Both the position numbers and the translations under genes were made by a program. Below, piece by piece: positions 36,674 to 48,499 of a stretch of 64,000 nucleotides of DNA; position 1 is the first letter of the stretch, and each line of letters opens with the position of its first letter. This DNA is from Amylostereum areolatum. Lineage: Eukaryota > Basidiomycota > Agaricomycetes > Russulales > Stereaceae. The DNA lies in the NCBI GenBank assembly GCA_012932865.1, contig SAXG01000058.1, positions 1-64,000 of the forward strand, written 5' to 3'. A model generated the notes under the pieces. The model saw only the letters and a program-made list of their open reading frames with translations, had not been told where the DNA came from and ran no database searches.

Positions 36674-37061
36674 CAGTGCCTTGCATATATTTCTGGAGGT
36701 CGCGTCCTCGAGATTCTTTGTTTGTTACGACCAAACAAATCCTTAACAGGCAACTCCGGGACGGTCCGAGTTGAAGAGTGATGGGTGTTACATGCATGCT
36801 CACGTCCTGCAGGGATCCATGCTCACAAGGTAACACAAACCTTGGATTTGTGAGTGGTTTCAAATGATGATAAGAGGGTGTCGGAGGGAAGAGGGAGGAG
36901 GAACAATGTCAAGGAAGGATTTAGGCAGTGAGCCTCTCGCCAGGCATCACGTAATAGTCACGGAGAGTCACCCGTTACGACTGCAGCCTCATATGGAAGT
37001 GTCTGGTTGAACAAACAAAGAATCTTCCGACGCGACCTCCAGAAATATATGCAAGGCACTG
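36674..37061. mobile_element. Tc1/mariner-type MITE (388 bp)
   Basis: Terminal inverted repeats of about 50 bp begin CAGTGCCTTGCATATATTTC and run through TGGAGGTCGCGTC and GATTCTTTGTTTGTT, with small differences between the ends. TA flanks both ends (36672-36673 and 37062-37063). The CAGTGCCTTGCA terminus and TA target are typical of Tc1/mariner. There is no transposase inside, so it depends on a source elsewhere. It lies between the NOPCHAP1-like gene and DUS1. Confidence 0.85.
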
Positions 37062-37252
37062 TACAGTATTGCCGTTTTGGGATTTGAAGAGGCTCTTGCC
37101 AAACACGCGCAAACAACGTCGACAATCCGCCGTCGCAAACTCTTCCTTCGCCGTTCCCGGGCCGCTTAGCCTCTTCCATCGCCCACCCCCGTCCTGATAT
37201 CTCCACAATAAAGCTCTCACCCTCCCGCGCATTGCGCTCTGCGCTTGTAAAC

Positions 37253-39123
37253 ATGACCATATCTACCACCCCCGCGCCCAGGAAGAAGCTGCAAGGATAC
37301 GAGTTTTATCGGCAGGTTCTCGGCAGTCCAAAACATGTCGTAGCGCCGATGGTCGACCAGAGCGAGCTCGTGCGTGCTTTTCTTCTTTTTCTCCAATTCC
37401 AGAAACCGACAATATTCTTTCATAGGCGTGGAGGACATTGTCCAGGCGATATGGTGCTCAGGTGAGCGTGGTCGGCTCACGGACGGTCGCCCCTGCTCAA
37501 CACGTCTCAAGCTAGTTTATACACCCATGATCAATGCGAAGGTGCGTGGCTGACACAATACCCCGAAACCCTGCCGTCTGTCTCCGCGAAGCGCGATGAC
37601 CGCCCTCGTCTCCATCGACACTCGGTTTTTATCTTGGGCCTACGTCGACATCTCCTCACACCTTTCCTCCCGTAGATGTATGCCGACAACGAGCGCAAAT
37701 CTTACCGCGAACTCCAATTCAACACCCAGTTCGGCGAAGAGGGTGGTCCGGCTGACCGCCCGCTCATCGTCCAGTTCTGCGCCAACGACCCCGACAAGCT
37801 GCTCGCCGCCGCCAAGGCGCTCGAGCCCCACTGCGACGCGGTCGACATCAACCTCGGGTGCCCGCAGGACATCGCCAAGCGCGGACACTACGGCGCGTTC
37901 CTGCAGGACGACTGGGACCTCATCTACAACCTCAGTACGTGGACGATCACCCCCGCTCGCGACGACGGACGATGCGCTGACGGCTTTCGGTGGACACAGT
38001 CCACACCCTGCACGAGAACTTGTCCGTGCCCGTGACCGCCAAGTTTCGCGTCTTTCCGACCGTGGAGAAGACGGTCGCGTACGCGCAGATGCTCGAGCGC
38101 GCCGGGGCGCAGATCCTCGCCTGCCACGGCCGTCTGCGCGAGCAGCGCGGGCAAAACGCGGTGCGTTCCTCTCCCCCCTCCCTCTGTGCCCCTTCACTGC
38201 GCCCTCTCCTCACCGCTTTCCCCCTCAGGGTCTGGCGGACTGGGACAAAATCCGCGCCGCCAAGCAGGCCGTCTCCGTTCCCGTGTTCGCGAACGGCAAC
38301 ATCCTGTTTCATTCCGATATCGCGCGCTGTTTGGAGGCGACGGGCGCGGACGCGGTCATGTCCGCCGAGGGCCAGCTGTACAACGCCGCGCTCTTCGCGC
38401 CGGCCGCCCCTCTCCCGCCACTCTCCTCCTCCTCCTCCCCCTCCCCTTCTTCTTCTTCTTCCTCCGCATCCACCACCGCCTCTCCATCGACCCCGCCCAC
38501 GCCTTCCAATCTTCTCACTGCCCCTTACGACACAGGCCTGCACCCCCGGCTGGCCGCGCTCGCACACGAATACCTCACCATTGTCTCCTCCCAAAAAACG
38601 CCCACGTCCCCCAGCGCGATCAAGGGCCACCTTTTCAAGACACTGCTCCCCGCTCTCGCCGTGCACACCGACCTGCGCGCGCGTCTCGGGCGCGTCTCGG
38701 GGACGCTGGGGGACATGTTACCAGTCTGTTTTGCGATCGTGCGGGAGGTGGAGGAGCGGATGGAGGCGGACGAGCGGAGGGCGGTGGAGGAGGGGAGGGT
38801 GTGGGAGGAGGAGAAGAGCGTAGTGGAGGGCACGGGCGTGAAGAAGCTCCCGCATTGGCTCGCGCAGCCGTACGTGCGCCCGCCGCCCAAAGCGAAGGCG
38901 GCACCAGCGGAAGGCGAGTGTTTCCGCTGAACCGTCTCCGCGTCGCGACTGACCGTCGGGAGTAGATCGTGCGGCGACGGCGAAGACCCAGGCGGCGGCG
39001 GGGGAGAAGCGCGCGCGTTCGGAACGCACGCCCGAGCTGGAGGGGGGCGAGGACGAGCTGAAGCGGGCGAGGGTCGAGGCGGACGTTCCTCCGGAGGCGA
39101 CACCGGGAGTGGTCTACGGCTAG
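37253..39123 (+). CDS. DUS1: tRNA-dihydrouridine synthase 1
   Basis: Seven exons: 37253-37369, 37426-37461, 37512-37541, 37676-37934, 38000-38160, 38229-38913, 38966-39123; about 481 residues. Hallmarks in order: [54 protein letters not shown], the FMN/substrate signature [67 protein letters not shown] and MSAEGQLYN. Dus1 reduces U16/U17 in the tRNA D loop using FMN and NADPH. A Ser/Pro run (38407-38510) interrupts the C-terminal part. The last intron appears to be of the GC-AG kind (38914-38965); without it the protein ends at a TGA at 38928-38930. Confidence 0.9.
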
Positions 39124-39358
39124 GCGTACAGACTACGGTCGATTTCCTCGTAACTACATGTTATGAGAAGCCACACATCGCTCGCATACATCCAAAGCGT
39201 GAACGACCCGCATCAAAGAGCGCGAACGTCGATGGAAAGAAGTAGTATTTGGATTACAGGTAGCAAGCATCGTATGGAAGGACACGATCCAAGCTGGAGC
39301 CGCACACGAGAACAAGGAGCAGGGGGTAAGTGATACGCTATTCACGCATCCTGCCGAT

Positions 39359-39715
39359 ATGGCGGCTACGCAGCCCCGTTTCATTCTGACTTTCCATTTC
39401 CCTTACCTCAATCATCAAAAGGATGGCTCTACGCTTTCACCCCGTCCTTCTTCCCTCGGAATGCCATCCAGTGACGTCCTCGCAGATGCCCCCGGCGAAT
39501 GCTGCATCCAGATCGTCCCCCACGAAGACGAGGCCCACAGCATCTTCATTGATCCCAGCGGACTTCAAACTGACGTCTCGCCCCCACCTCAGACTGGTCC
39601 CTCCGCACTCGAGCCTGCACGGTACGACAGGATCCTGTTCGTGTTCTCCAATGTCTTTAGTCCCTTTTCCGCAACAAGGAAAAGCGGCCATGAAACAGGG
39701 GGGTCCACACCATAA
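39359..39715 (+). CDS. orphan ORF, 118 residues
   Basis: ATG to TAA, single exon (MAATQPRFILTFHFPYLNHQ, later DAPGECCIQIVPHEDEAHS and RILFVFSNVFSP). No family recognised and no second copy for comparison. It may be chance. 39124-39358 is probably the DUS1 3' end; 39716-40059 shows nothing. Confidence 0.25.
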   Translation: MAATQPRFILTFHFPYLNHQKDGSTLSPRPSSLGMPSSDVLADAPGECCIQIVPHEDEAHSIFIDPSGLQTDVSPPPQTGPSALEPARYDRILFVFSNVFSPFSATRKSGHETGGSTP

Positions 39716-40059
39716 ACCTCACGTTGGATGACCTTGTGGCAATAGTCCGACAAAGCACGACAGGCTATGTAGTCACACGCCCCCTGATCCTAGGATGGGA
39801 TGCAATCATCAGTATAAGTATAAGGTAGGTTGTGATAGGACTTACGTGAAGTGCGAAAGCTGCCTCAAGGTACCGTACGCCGGAAGGCCGTGGCTCGATT
39901 TCACTTTCCAATCCTCCATTCATGATTTCACTTTCCGCTATTCGTCACGTGCACGTAGACTGCAGCCAATGAGAACGAATTCCAATCCGATTCCAACTCT
40001 CGCTCACTCTAGGGACCGTGAAGGAACCTTGGGGGGAAGGTAGGCCGGGTCAAGCATAG

Positions 40060-40620
40060 GGAGGTGAGGGGGCTGACACGACGGTGCCGGGACAGGGTTG
40101 GGATTTTGGGACACCGTGTCCCAAAGTTCTGATTGGTTGACGACCACCGCACACGCGCCCCACTGGCGCCCCGACTTGTGAGTCCTCCTTCAGTAGCTCC
40201 TCTTCATTGAACGACGCTCACGACTCTCATTTACGCGTCATATCCTTCTCCTTTACAGAACTTTCCAAGCACTCGGACAACGACAGTGTCGGACCACGGT
40301 CATTGCTTATTCCCCACCTCGCAACTTTCAAGACGCTCGTCGTTCTTCGCCGCCCCGACAATTGAACGAGCACACGTCCAACCTCAAACCCCACGGATGT
40401 GCCGGGGATTTCATGACTGCAGATACTTACGAGGGCGGCTGGTAGATTGCCGCAGGTGCGTCACTTGCTACAGTGTCTCTGTCTCCTGGCTGACGAACAT
40501 CGTGAAGTCTGCATCCCGCTCTATGGTAAATTGTACCAAGATACGACTTGTCACCATCACCCTCATCTCGTCATCCAATCGTCTATGGTGAGCTGTCCCG
40601 TTTATTCAGTGCGATGCCGG
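40060..40620. repeat. dispersed repeat, copy 2 (related to 1043-1560)
   Basis: Parallels copy 1: GGGGGCTGACACGACGGT, the palindrome at 40105-40125 (arms TTTGGGACAC/GTGTCCCAAA), CTGATTGGTTG, then CAATTGAACGAGCACACGTC. No coding function seen. Confidence 0.5.
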
Positions 40621-42323
40621 TTCATCTTATTCTTCAAACACAAGGTTCGTACTACTGACACGTCGGTGTTTCCCACCCTTCCGACGTGTTCCCCGTCCTT
40701 ACGCCCCCATCTTCGATCCCCTCTCATGTAGTAAACCACACCTTATCAATTCTATTCCTTTCCAATGTGTAGAACAACGCGAAAAAGAGCCCTGTACCGC
40801 CGGCGCGCCCCATACACATTTACTTCCGCTACCCGCGTCGGGTGTGCTATTCCCTGTGCCCCTGTCTTCAAAAGTCTCTTTCCGACGTCCATCCAAACGC
40901 GCCTTCCTTTTCATGGTTTCCGAATTGACAAGCCAATTAAGGGTCAAGTTATCGACGACAAGTTAAATTTCCTAGACTTGCCAGGGTAGGTCCATTCATC
41001 TCCCACCTACATTTCAGTACTGCACTCGACAGATTCTGGCTTGCTCGCTGCCTGGACTCGCTGGCCACGCGATGCCAATTCACCAACACTTGCTGGATAT
41101 CGTTCTGAAGAATACGGAGTACTCAAACCTTGATAGCGATAGACTGCGTGCCTGGTCTGTAACGTCGGGATTTGTACTGTCCAGGTGGCGCGCTCTGGTT
41201 CTGCGCGGTGCCGCCTGAATGTCCTGCACGGGCGCGATGCTTCAAATGTGCGGGTCAGGATCTGCGACATAAGTGATGATAGGGGAGCAGAAACGCAGGA
41301 CGTGACGGTCCCTCTTCGCAATTCTCCTCTTCCTCCTTGCATGCTTGGGCACTTGCACATGGTGCTCTTCGTGCGCTTGGGCGGGGGCGACTGGAGTAAT
41401 AGACAAAATTTAGCCATCCAAATATGCATCTAGTATGCAGGAGAAAGACGCACTGAGAGGAAGAGAAGCAAGACCGCCTTGCTAGTGCACGAACATCAAC
41501 CGCCTCTCCCAAATGCATGTGCGACGCGACACGCACATGGATAAAATGTTTGTACAGTTGAAAAGAGAAGGGGTTGTGAAAAGAGGGAAAGCCTGAGGGG
41601 CGCGGATGGCGGGGCTTGACCAAATTGATCTGCATTGTGCGTTGGAGGAATACAACTCGAAGTGATAGGATATGGTACACACCTGGCTACTTGTTTCCCT
41701 GCGCATATAGTAGTTCCACCTGACTGGAGCTCAATGCAACACTTTAGGTAAGTCAGCAGTACAACTTGAAACAAAGAACATTGTCAGCGTAGTAGGTTAC
41801 GAACGAACCTTGGCCAACACTTGTTCTAAGCACAGATCCAGGGTAAAACCTGGCGAAAGTCGTTTCAGTCGCGAAAGACCATATCAGAAGTCAGATCAAG
41901 CAAACAGAATAAACCCCATTTGCTTGATTTGCGTGGTGAGCTTTAACAAAGATACCAGCGATCGTGAGGATACAGTATGCATGAATGTCGCATACTGGCA
42001 GCCGGAGATGTTATCGTTTGAAGAACAACATGAGAGTGCGAAAAGGACAAGGGTAAAGAGAACATTCGTTGAAGGTCGTGGTCCGTGGGGGTTGTGGGCA
42101 CAGGACAAGGGATGGAACGACAATGAGTGACGCGTGGACACTGGACACGAACTTTAAGAATGCGAAATTCTCATGCTCATCAGCTCAGCTCGATGCTTAC
42201 GACCCCACCAGATCCTTGTAGCCACAAGCCTCACAAGGTGTTCGAAAAGTACATGTACATTTTAGGCCCTCGCGTACAACATTAGTTATACAAAAACAAA
42301 ACACGGACGAACATAGAGCCAAC
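40621..42323. other. intergenic, no supported gene
   Basis: Short frames on both strands without recognisable domains, ATGs in good context or matching splice sites. The plus frame ending FRIDKPIKGQVIDDKLNFLD near 40985 is the only protein-like fragment. Confidence 0.4.
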
Positions 42324-44863
42324 TCAAGCCTCCTCTCCAACGACCCCATCCTCCGGTTCTTTGTCGCTTTCATAAATACTATCCTCGTCGTCCGAAATAG
42401 TTGGCTGTGAGCGCCGATGCTTTCGCCGCACAACTGCACATGCACGCAATCCCAAACTCTCGCACTTGGCATTGCATATGTGCTGCGAGATGAAGGCATC
42501 AATGCCCGATTGCCCATGGTCACCTACACCGGAATTGCTGGGAGATGTCAGAGAAAGCAAGAACGGCACATCTGAGAGAGCCCTCACCCTTCCGGTGTAT
42601 GGGTCATGATATCGAAAATCACAAGTGATGGGTTCATGTTGTTTCCGACAATGGTGGGTGTAGCTTTTGATATATAGTCAGTGTTGCACGCAGTAGAACT
42701 TCAAACATCACGTACATTGAATGTCAGCAATCACGACCTCATAGTTACTGTACTCAAAGACGAAGTGAGAAAATGCCGCGATGGTCATGCCCTGACGTCC
42801 TTGGAGGTTCCTATCTGAATGATTCATGGTGCCGGTCCACTTGCGTACGGACTGTGCACGACGTGGTTCCAGAAACCAATATGCACCGGCCTTCTCTGGC
42901 TCGGGATCAGCATCTACACCTTCGTCAGTAACACCCGACGCCGCAGAATATCCACCAGACACTGCGGGGACTTCCTTGGCCATGTACGCTTCAGTAAAGC
43001 AGAATGCTGGTGAAAATTGTCAGTCCTCAACCCATAAACAAAACAAAATCACCAAGTTTACCTTTATCGACATCAACCCCTTTGGCGTCGGCCAAATGAT
43101 AAAACCGGTCCAAGAACCATTGTCCAACTTTGGCTCTCCAGAGCTCATGATACAGGTTTTGGTAGTTCTCGGATGGCAAGACACTATTCTCGCCCTTCCC
43201 GACATCAAAAAACCGCTTGGCCACGAAGGTTTTTCCATTAAGAATCATCTATGATAAACTAAGCATCAGAAGAGGGGGATACTATGTACTATAGAGACCC
43301 AAGGACGCACTTTGTAGACATTCTTTGTTCTTCCTGCAGCCATCTTCGTTGTACCCATCTTGGCGGAAGTGTTGCCTTCATCATCAGCCCATGAGACGTC
43401 AATTTCCCCTGAGTCATTGTCGACGATGGTCGTCGCCAAAGTGAGTTTGACAGAGGTCACTGCATCTACCACGGCTGTTGCTGTGCTCGACCGGCTGAAT
43501 GAAGACTTCGGGATGCCACCACCATCTTGTACGTGTTGTTAGCACCATGTGTAGAAATAAACATTTGGCAAGTGCGTACCGTTTCGTGCGCGCTTGGAAG
43601 GAATATAGTCAGGGGGAGGCATGTTGTTGTGTGCAGCCCGCTTGCGCGATGCCGGTGTCACCACCTTTGAAACTGTCGACATGCTAGTCGTTGGCTCGAC
43701 ATCAACACGAGCGTTGTACTGAAATCGAACGCTTCAGTGCCAGTAGACATAGACAAGAAAGAACGGCGTACCAAATCCAAGTCAACGAATAACTCGAGCG
43801 CCATGAATGGCCCTTTCATCACGACACCGCTGACCTTCGGCAACTTCCCAACATAGATATCTTTTTTATCTCCGGTGGTATGGGCACGAAAAAAATCAGC
43901 CAGCGTGCTGTAGCTACTTCCCATAATGGGCTCTTTGTTGTCCTTCAGGCGCAAATTAACATCTTGTCTATATGATATGAATATGTTCAGTGCTCCCATC
44001 ATGGCTCGTTCGCAAAAAGCCATACCTGAGAAGGGGCTGAGGATACTTCGCTATCCATGTCGGGTTCCAGCCTCGGACAACTTCTTCGATGATATCTAGG
44101 GAAAAGCGGTAAATAATGAGCCAGGACTAGCCACAAGTTGCGACGCACCTTCCATCATCATGTCCTCGGGATATGACTGATAGCGGCTGCCCAGACGTTG
44201 TTCCAGCTTCTTGGGGGTGAGCCGAGCCATGAACTGAAGCCAGATATTCCGGACACTTAGGGCGGCAGTAGAGGTGCTGTTCGTTTCACTGTTGGTTCGA
44301 TTGCGACGTGCTGCATTCAGTGTCTCTGTCGTCATAGGCATGGTCGGCGTAGCAGCAAAACGCGCGATGGATTCGTCCTGAGCAGCCGGGCCCTGGGACA
44401 AGAGTCGAGAGGCACGTCCAGCTGTTGGTGACTTCATCCGAGTCTGAAATGCTTCGGAGCGAAGTGCTGTCGCCGTTGCCACAGACTCGTGAACCAGTCC
44501 GACAGCCTAACCGGAAGGCAACATTGAGTGACGGAAAGCATGTTGATGTTTATGCTGCTTACCTGTCGGCACATTCCACAGAGTTTTTCTGACATACGCG
44601 GCGCCACTGCCCCACACTCGGTGCATTGGATCCAGCCCTATCAGAACCATGAGTATTTGAAGCAAATTCAAAGAAACCGTGGACCAATATAAGCATACCA
44701 ATTTCCTTTGGTACTCCAAAGAGCCCTCTTCGAGGTTGGCAAGCAACTTGCATTTCATGCATGGTCCAGGGTTGTCTTTACGAGGGAAAACACTAGTACA
44801 GAAGTTGCCCGTGCCATCGTCTTCACACACGGTTATGTTGGGTGTGTTAGTCGCGTCAGACAT
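42324..44863 (-). CDS. alpha-kinase-like protein with N-terminal cysteine clusters
   Basis: Multi-exon gene on the minus strand. First exons 44863-44699, 44637-44563 and 44506-44149, then several more down to the TGA at 42324. The N-terminus has zinc-type clusters (CMKCKLLANLEEGSLEYQRK, WIQCTECGAVAPRMSEKLCG, MCRQ), as in fungal relatives. The C-terminal half matches alpha-type kinases: FVAKRFFDVGKGENSV, ENYQNLYHELWRAKVGQWFL, AAFSHFVFEYSNYEVVIADI, then NNMNPSLVIFDIMTHTPEG, SGVGDHGQSGIDAFISQHIC and NAKCESLGL. The tail is acidic. Alpha kinases phosphorylate Ser/Thr; the zinc-binding end (GIDAFISQHIC...C) is their usual C-terminal finger. Such genes are often amplified in basidiomycetes; the substrate is unknown. 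Exon edges in the middle are approximate. Confidence 0.8.
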
Positions 44864-45589
44864 GGTGGATGCAGATCGGGGATGGGGGGAAATTGAGCGT
44901 CCGCGTACATTAGCAACAGATATATATATGCTGGTGATTCATTCATACCTTTTGGCCATGGGTGGCGCCGCAAACCCAGGCCATAGTGCATTGTCATACA
45001 TCTACCTGAGGCAATCTTATTTGAATCGTGGCACAGACACACGTATTTTGTGAGAGATGGCCGGTGGCCAGTTGAGCGGCCAATAACCGTGATTGTTGGA
45101 TGTTGGAATATTGAAGCTTTGAGACATGCACAGTGGAAGACGGTGGTAGAATTCTCTATGTACCACACACGACATGCGCTGGACTTTGGCTGGACAGATT
45201 CCGAGCAGTCCCTCGTACACGTAGGGAAATTCCAGCGTGGACATCGCCGGGATGTCAACGTCAGTGGTGTGAGTGCAGCGTAGCCGCGCGGATTCCTGTG
45301 GCGTTAGATTAGATTGGTTTTCTCCCCAAACACAAGGAGGATCACTGACCAACCAAGAACTGTCCCGCATGTGGGCGAGTTTGTGTTTATGCGACATGGA
45401 TGAGTTTGTGCTCATCATCTGCGCAAGGATCCCTCTCCCACGTTGCAGTGTCGGGGATTGCTGTTCGCCTCCTGGGCAAACACGACGGACGCTGTGGCCG
45501 CATGCGAGGCACGGGCGGACACCGTCTGTCGCGTACAGGTCGGGGAGGGAACCTTGCGGCTCGGGGTTGGGTGGACTGGAATGGTTCTG

Positions 45590-46860
45590 TAGGAGGGAAA
45601 AGCCTGCCAATCCTCGTAGATCAAATACCCAGGCGTGAACATGTTCCCCACATTCATGCCGAGGTCCATCAGCTGCGACTTGTTGCTGGGCCCAAGCGCC
45701 TCGGCCATGATGAGCGCGGCGTAGTTCACGGGGCCGACAGTCCACTGCTGGAATGTGGACTGGTTTGTCGGCGGGGACGTAAACGGGTTGTACTACGCGC
45801 TGTGCACGCCGGTGTGGAAGAGCGCGCTGGAGAAGTTGTTGAACGCCATCGTCATCGCCCAGTCGAGTGACCAGAGCGCGGCACCGAAGCTGTTGCTGAT
45901 CCCGGGGAACCCGGAGCAGGACGCGGTGTTCGTCTTGAACATGATGAACTCCTTGCTGACGCTTTGGGTGTAGGCGGTGGAGTTGATGTACGGCGCGATG
46001 AGCGTCTGGGCGGAGGTGTGGTCCAGATAGTTGGGGAACTTGGTTTGTGGGTCAAGGACGGGGCCTCCCATGGCGTACAAGGCTGCGCAGTTGTTCTCCG
46101 GGTAGCTGCGGCAGCCGTCAGAGAGGGGGGATAGCACAAAGGCAATCACGACACCGACTGTTCGACCGTGAGCACGGCGATGCTGCTCTCAAAGGTGTCG
46201 AGGATCCCGGTGTTGAACACGGACTCGGGGCTCCAGTTCGTCAACACGCTGGGGACGAGGATGAAATTGTTCGGGCTCTTGATGTTGGCATCTTGACTGA
46301 TCTGGGTGACCAGGTTGCTGATTTCCCCGAAGTAGTCGAGTTGGGAGTAGAACTGTCCAGACAGTCAGCCAGCATGCCCCGGGGACCGACGAGATCGAGC
46401 GAACGTACGGCTTTGCGGCGGTCGCAGTCGGTGTACAGATCGGGCTCATTCCCGGCTTGGAACCCGAGCAGCATGTCCCCGAGGATTGCCTGGCCCTGCT
46501 CGACGATCTCCAACGCGAACGGATCGGTGACGTAGAAGGGAAGACCTGCAGGACGAGCACGTGCATTGTGAGTTAGAGCTTCCCGTCGAGGCAGGGCCAG
46601 CGCACGTACCCTGAGCATGACGGCGGAAAGGTGGAAGGGTGCGGAACGTACGTGTTAATATCCACGTTCGATGTGGCGGGAACAAGAATTTTGTGGAGTA
46701 ACTTTGACACCTGCACGGTCCCTTATTTGGGAATGGAGTAGTGCTTGAGGGCCACGTACGAGATATGGATTCTGGGTTTGAAGAGCCAGAGCTAGGTCGA
46801 GACGGAGATGAAGTTCCCTTCGACACTGACAATCTACGTGGGTACATACCAAAAGGCGAG
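45590..46860 (-). pseudogene. GH79-type beta-glucuronidase-like pseudogene
   Basis: The minus strand shows ILGDMLLGFQAGNEPDLYTD, FYSQLDYFGEISNLVTQISQ, NNFILVPSVLTNWSPESVFN and IAVLTVE, then after an intron HYPENNCAALYA, TNTASCSGFPGISNSFGAAL, WSLDWAMTMAFNNFSSALFH, a TAG in place of a tyrosine codon (HSA-stop-YNPF, 45793-45795), and YYAALIMAEALG-like sequence. These fit secreted basidiomycete GH79 glycosidases. The frame is lost at about 45580, and the N-terminal region above 46600 cannot be assembled. So it is a broken gene, not long dead. Confidence 0.75.
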
Positions 46861-47467
46861 GGCGCTCCTCTCGTCAAGGACGAAAAAGTGGTATGTTGCA
46901 TGCGCTTGTGCTAACTCGATCATGTCCTCCACAATAAACACGGACAATGGTATATGGCAGGGTCTGGAAGCATGAGTATGGCTCATCAAATCAATTGTGA
47001 GAGAAATGGGACTCACTCAGCTGTTGGACTGACGGGTCGAAGAGCATACTTCATCAGTCGATAGACTGATGCTGTCTACCCCCCTTCTGCCCATCACGTC
47101 CGTGGGGATTGTGCGGTTCGTGGTATCGCCTGGGGTAAAGTAAGTACGACGAGACGTGCATGGTTTGTTGCAGGCGTGGGAATAAATTGCCTTCGCGGCA
47201 GATCAGCCTCTAAGGTAGGCGCTGGATTGTTTGGATTACAAAGGTCGATTAATGACCTCATATCCACCCCATATATGGGATTTGGCTAGATATAAGTCCT
47301 ATGTATAGAGCAAAAATACATAGGGCGAGAAAAGGATAATAGAAATGTGCTGGAGCTTCAAGCGGACGAAAGTCAACTGAGGGTCATGTGACTCTAATGT
47401 GCGTCGGCTTCAACTTACCATTTCAATCCAAATTTAATCATTCTCAGTCACTACTTCGGTGCGGGGG

Positions 47468-47626
47468 TTTCACTTCGACACCCATCACTTCGTCCAGCGT
47501 CTGGAACGAGAAAATTTGAAGCGGGCGCAGGCGGAAGGTATAATGTCAGCTATGACGGAAGTCATTTACGAGAGCATTCGAAATATGACGAGTAACATGG
47601 TCACGAAAGCCGACCAGGAGCCTAAG
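47468..47626 (+). pseudogene. single-exon fragment of a DUF1640 (Fmp32/MCUR1-type) gene
   Basis: FDTHHFVQRLERENLKRAQ, then EGIMSAMTEVIYESIRNMTS, NMVTKADQEPK, then a GTGCGT donor. This is the coiled-coil start of the DUF1640 family (mitochondrial Fmp32/MCUR1 relatives). No other exon of such a gene is found on either side, so it is a displaced fragment. 46861-47467 has nothing else. 47800-48110 resembles 1740-1950. Confidence 0.65.
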
Positions 47627-48499
47627 GTGCGTCCTTCTCGTCTCGTCACCCTATTCAATACACTCTCGCCTCAGAGCGTTCAAATGAGCGACCTTCAAGG
47701 TGATCAGGATATTCAGCTCGCATACATGAACGGCGGAAATGACGACTTTAATCTCCCTTGTTGGCAGACCCACGTCCCCTCCGCTCCGCCGCCGTGACTC
47801 CCGCGACGAACTCCCCCTCCTATCATTACTCTCCCAACTCCCAATCCCGCCCTCCCCGTTGCATCATTCAGCTCATCGACGAGGACACCGGCCCCTCTCT
47901 CCCCCTCTCTCCCCCTCACCATCTCCCCGCTCTCCCCCGGCCCCCCTCGGCCCCTGCCCGCTTTCCTCCCCTGACACCCAGCCACACGCCTAGCTGCCGC
48001 TGCTCGCGCGTCACGTGGGCACGTGCGCTGGGCGTGTATGCGCCGTGTGGATGGGGCTGTGTGCATGCGTACGCGGGTGGGGAGCGTTTTTAGGGTGAGC
48101 ACGTAAGGTTGTTGCGCGGGCGGACGTGTGGGTGCGAGTTGTGGAGGCGAGTGGAATGGGGAGCGGTCGACAGTGTCGGAGGTGCACAGCGTCCAACCCG
48201 CGCACTTGTCGCCCTGTCCGTGCTCGAACTGTTACCGGGCACACGCTGACAAGGCAGACATAACTCATGCGTCAGGTTAGTACAATCATTGGGTGCCACT
48301 CTCCTACTAAAAGTTAACAATAGGACGCCTTGCTGCATTGCCATTATGTGGCAGCCTTTCAGTGGCAAGGCTATTGCATCAAATAAAACATATAAGGAGA
48401 CCTTTCTCAACACCGCGCCACGACCCGACCCCCACAACACCCACACCTTAGTACTCGTGCTACTCTTCTCTCGCTAGCCCCTTCTACACTCGTACAAAC

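Noticed and set aside
45017..45745. 242-codon minus frame below the GH79 pseudogene
   Set aside because: It shows no GH79 C-terminal motif and overlaps better evidence for frame decay.
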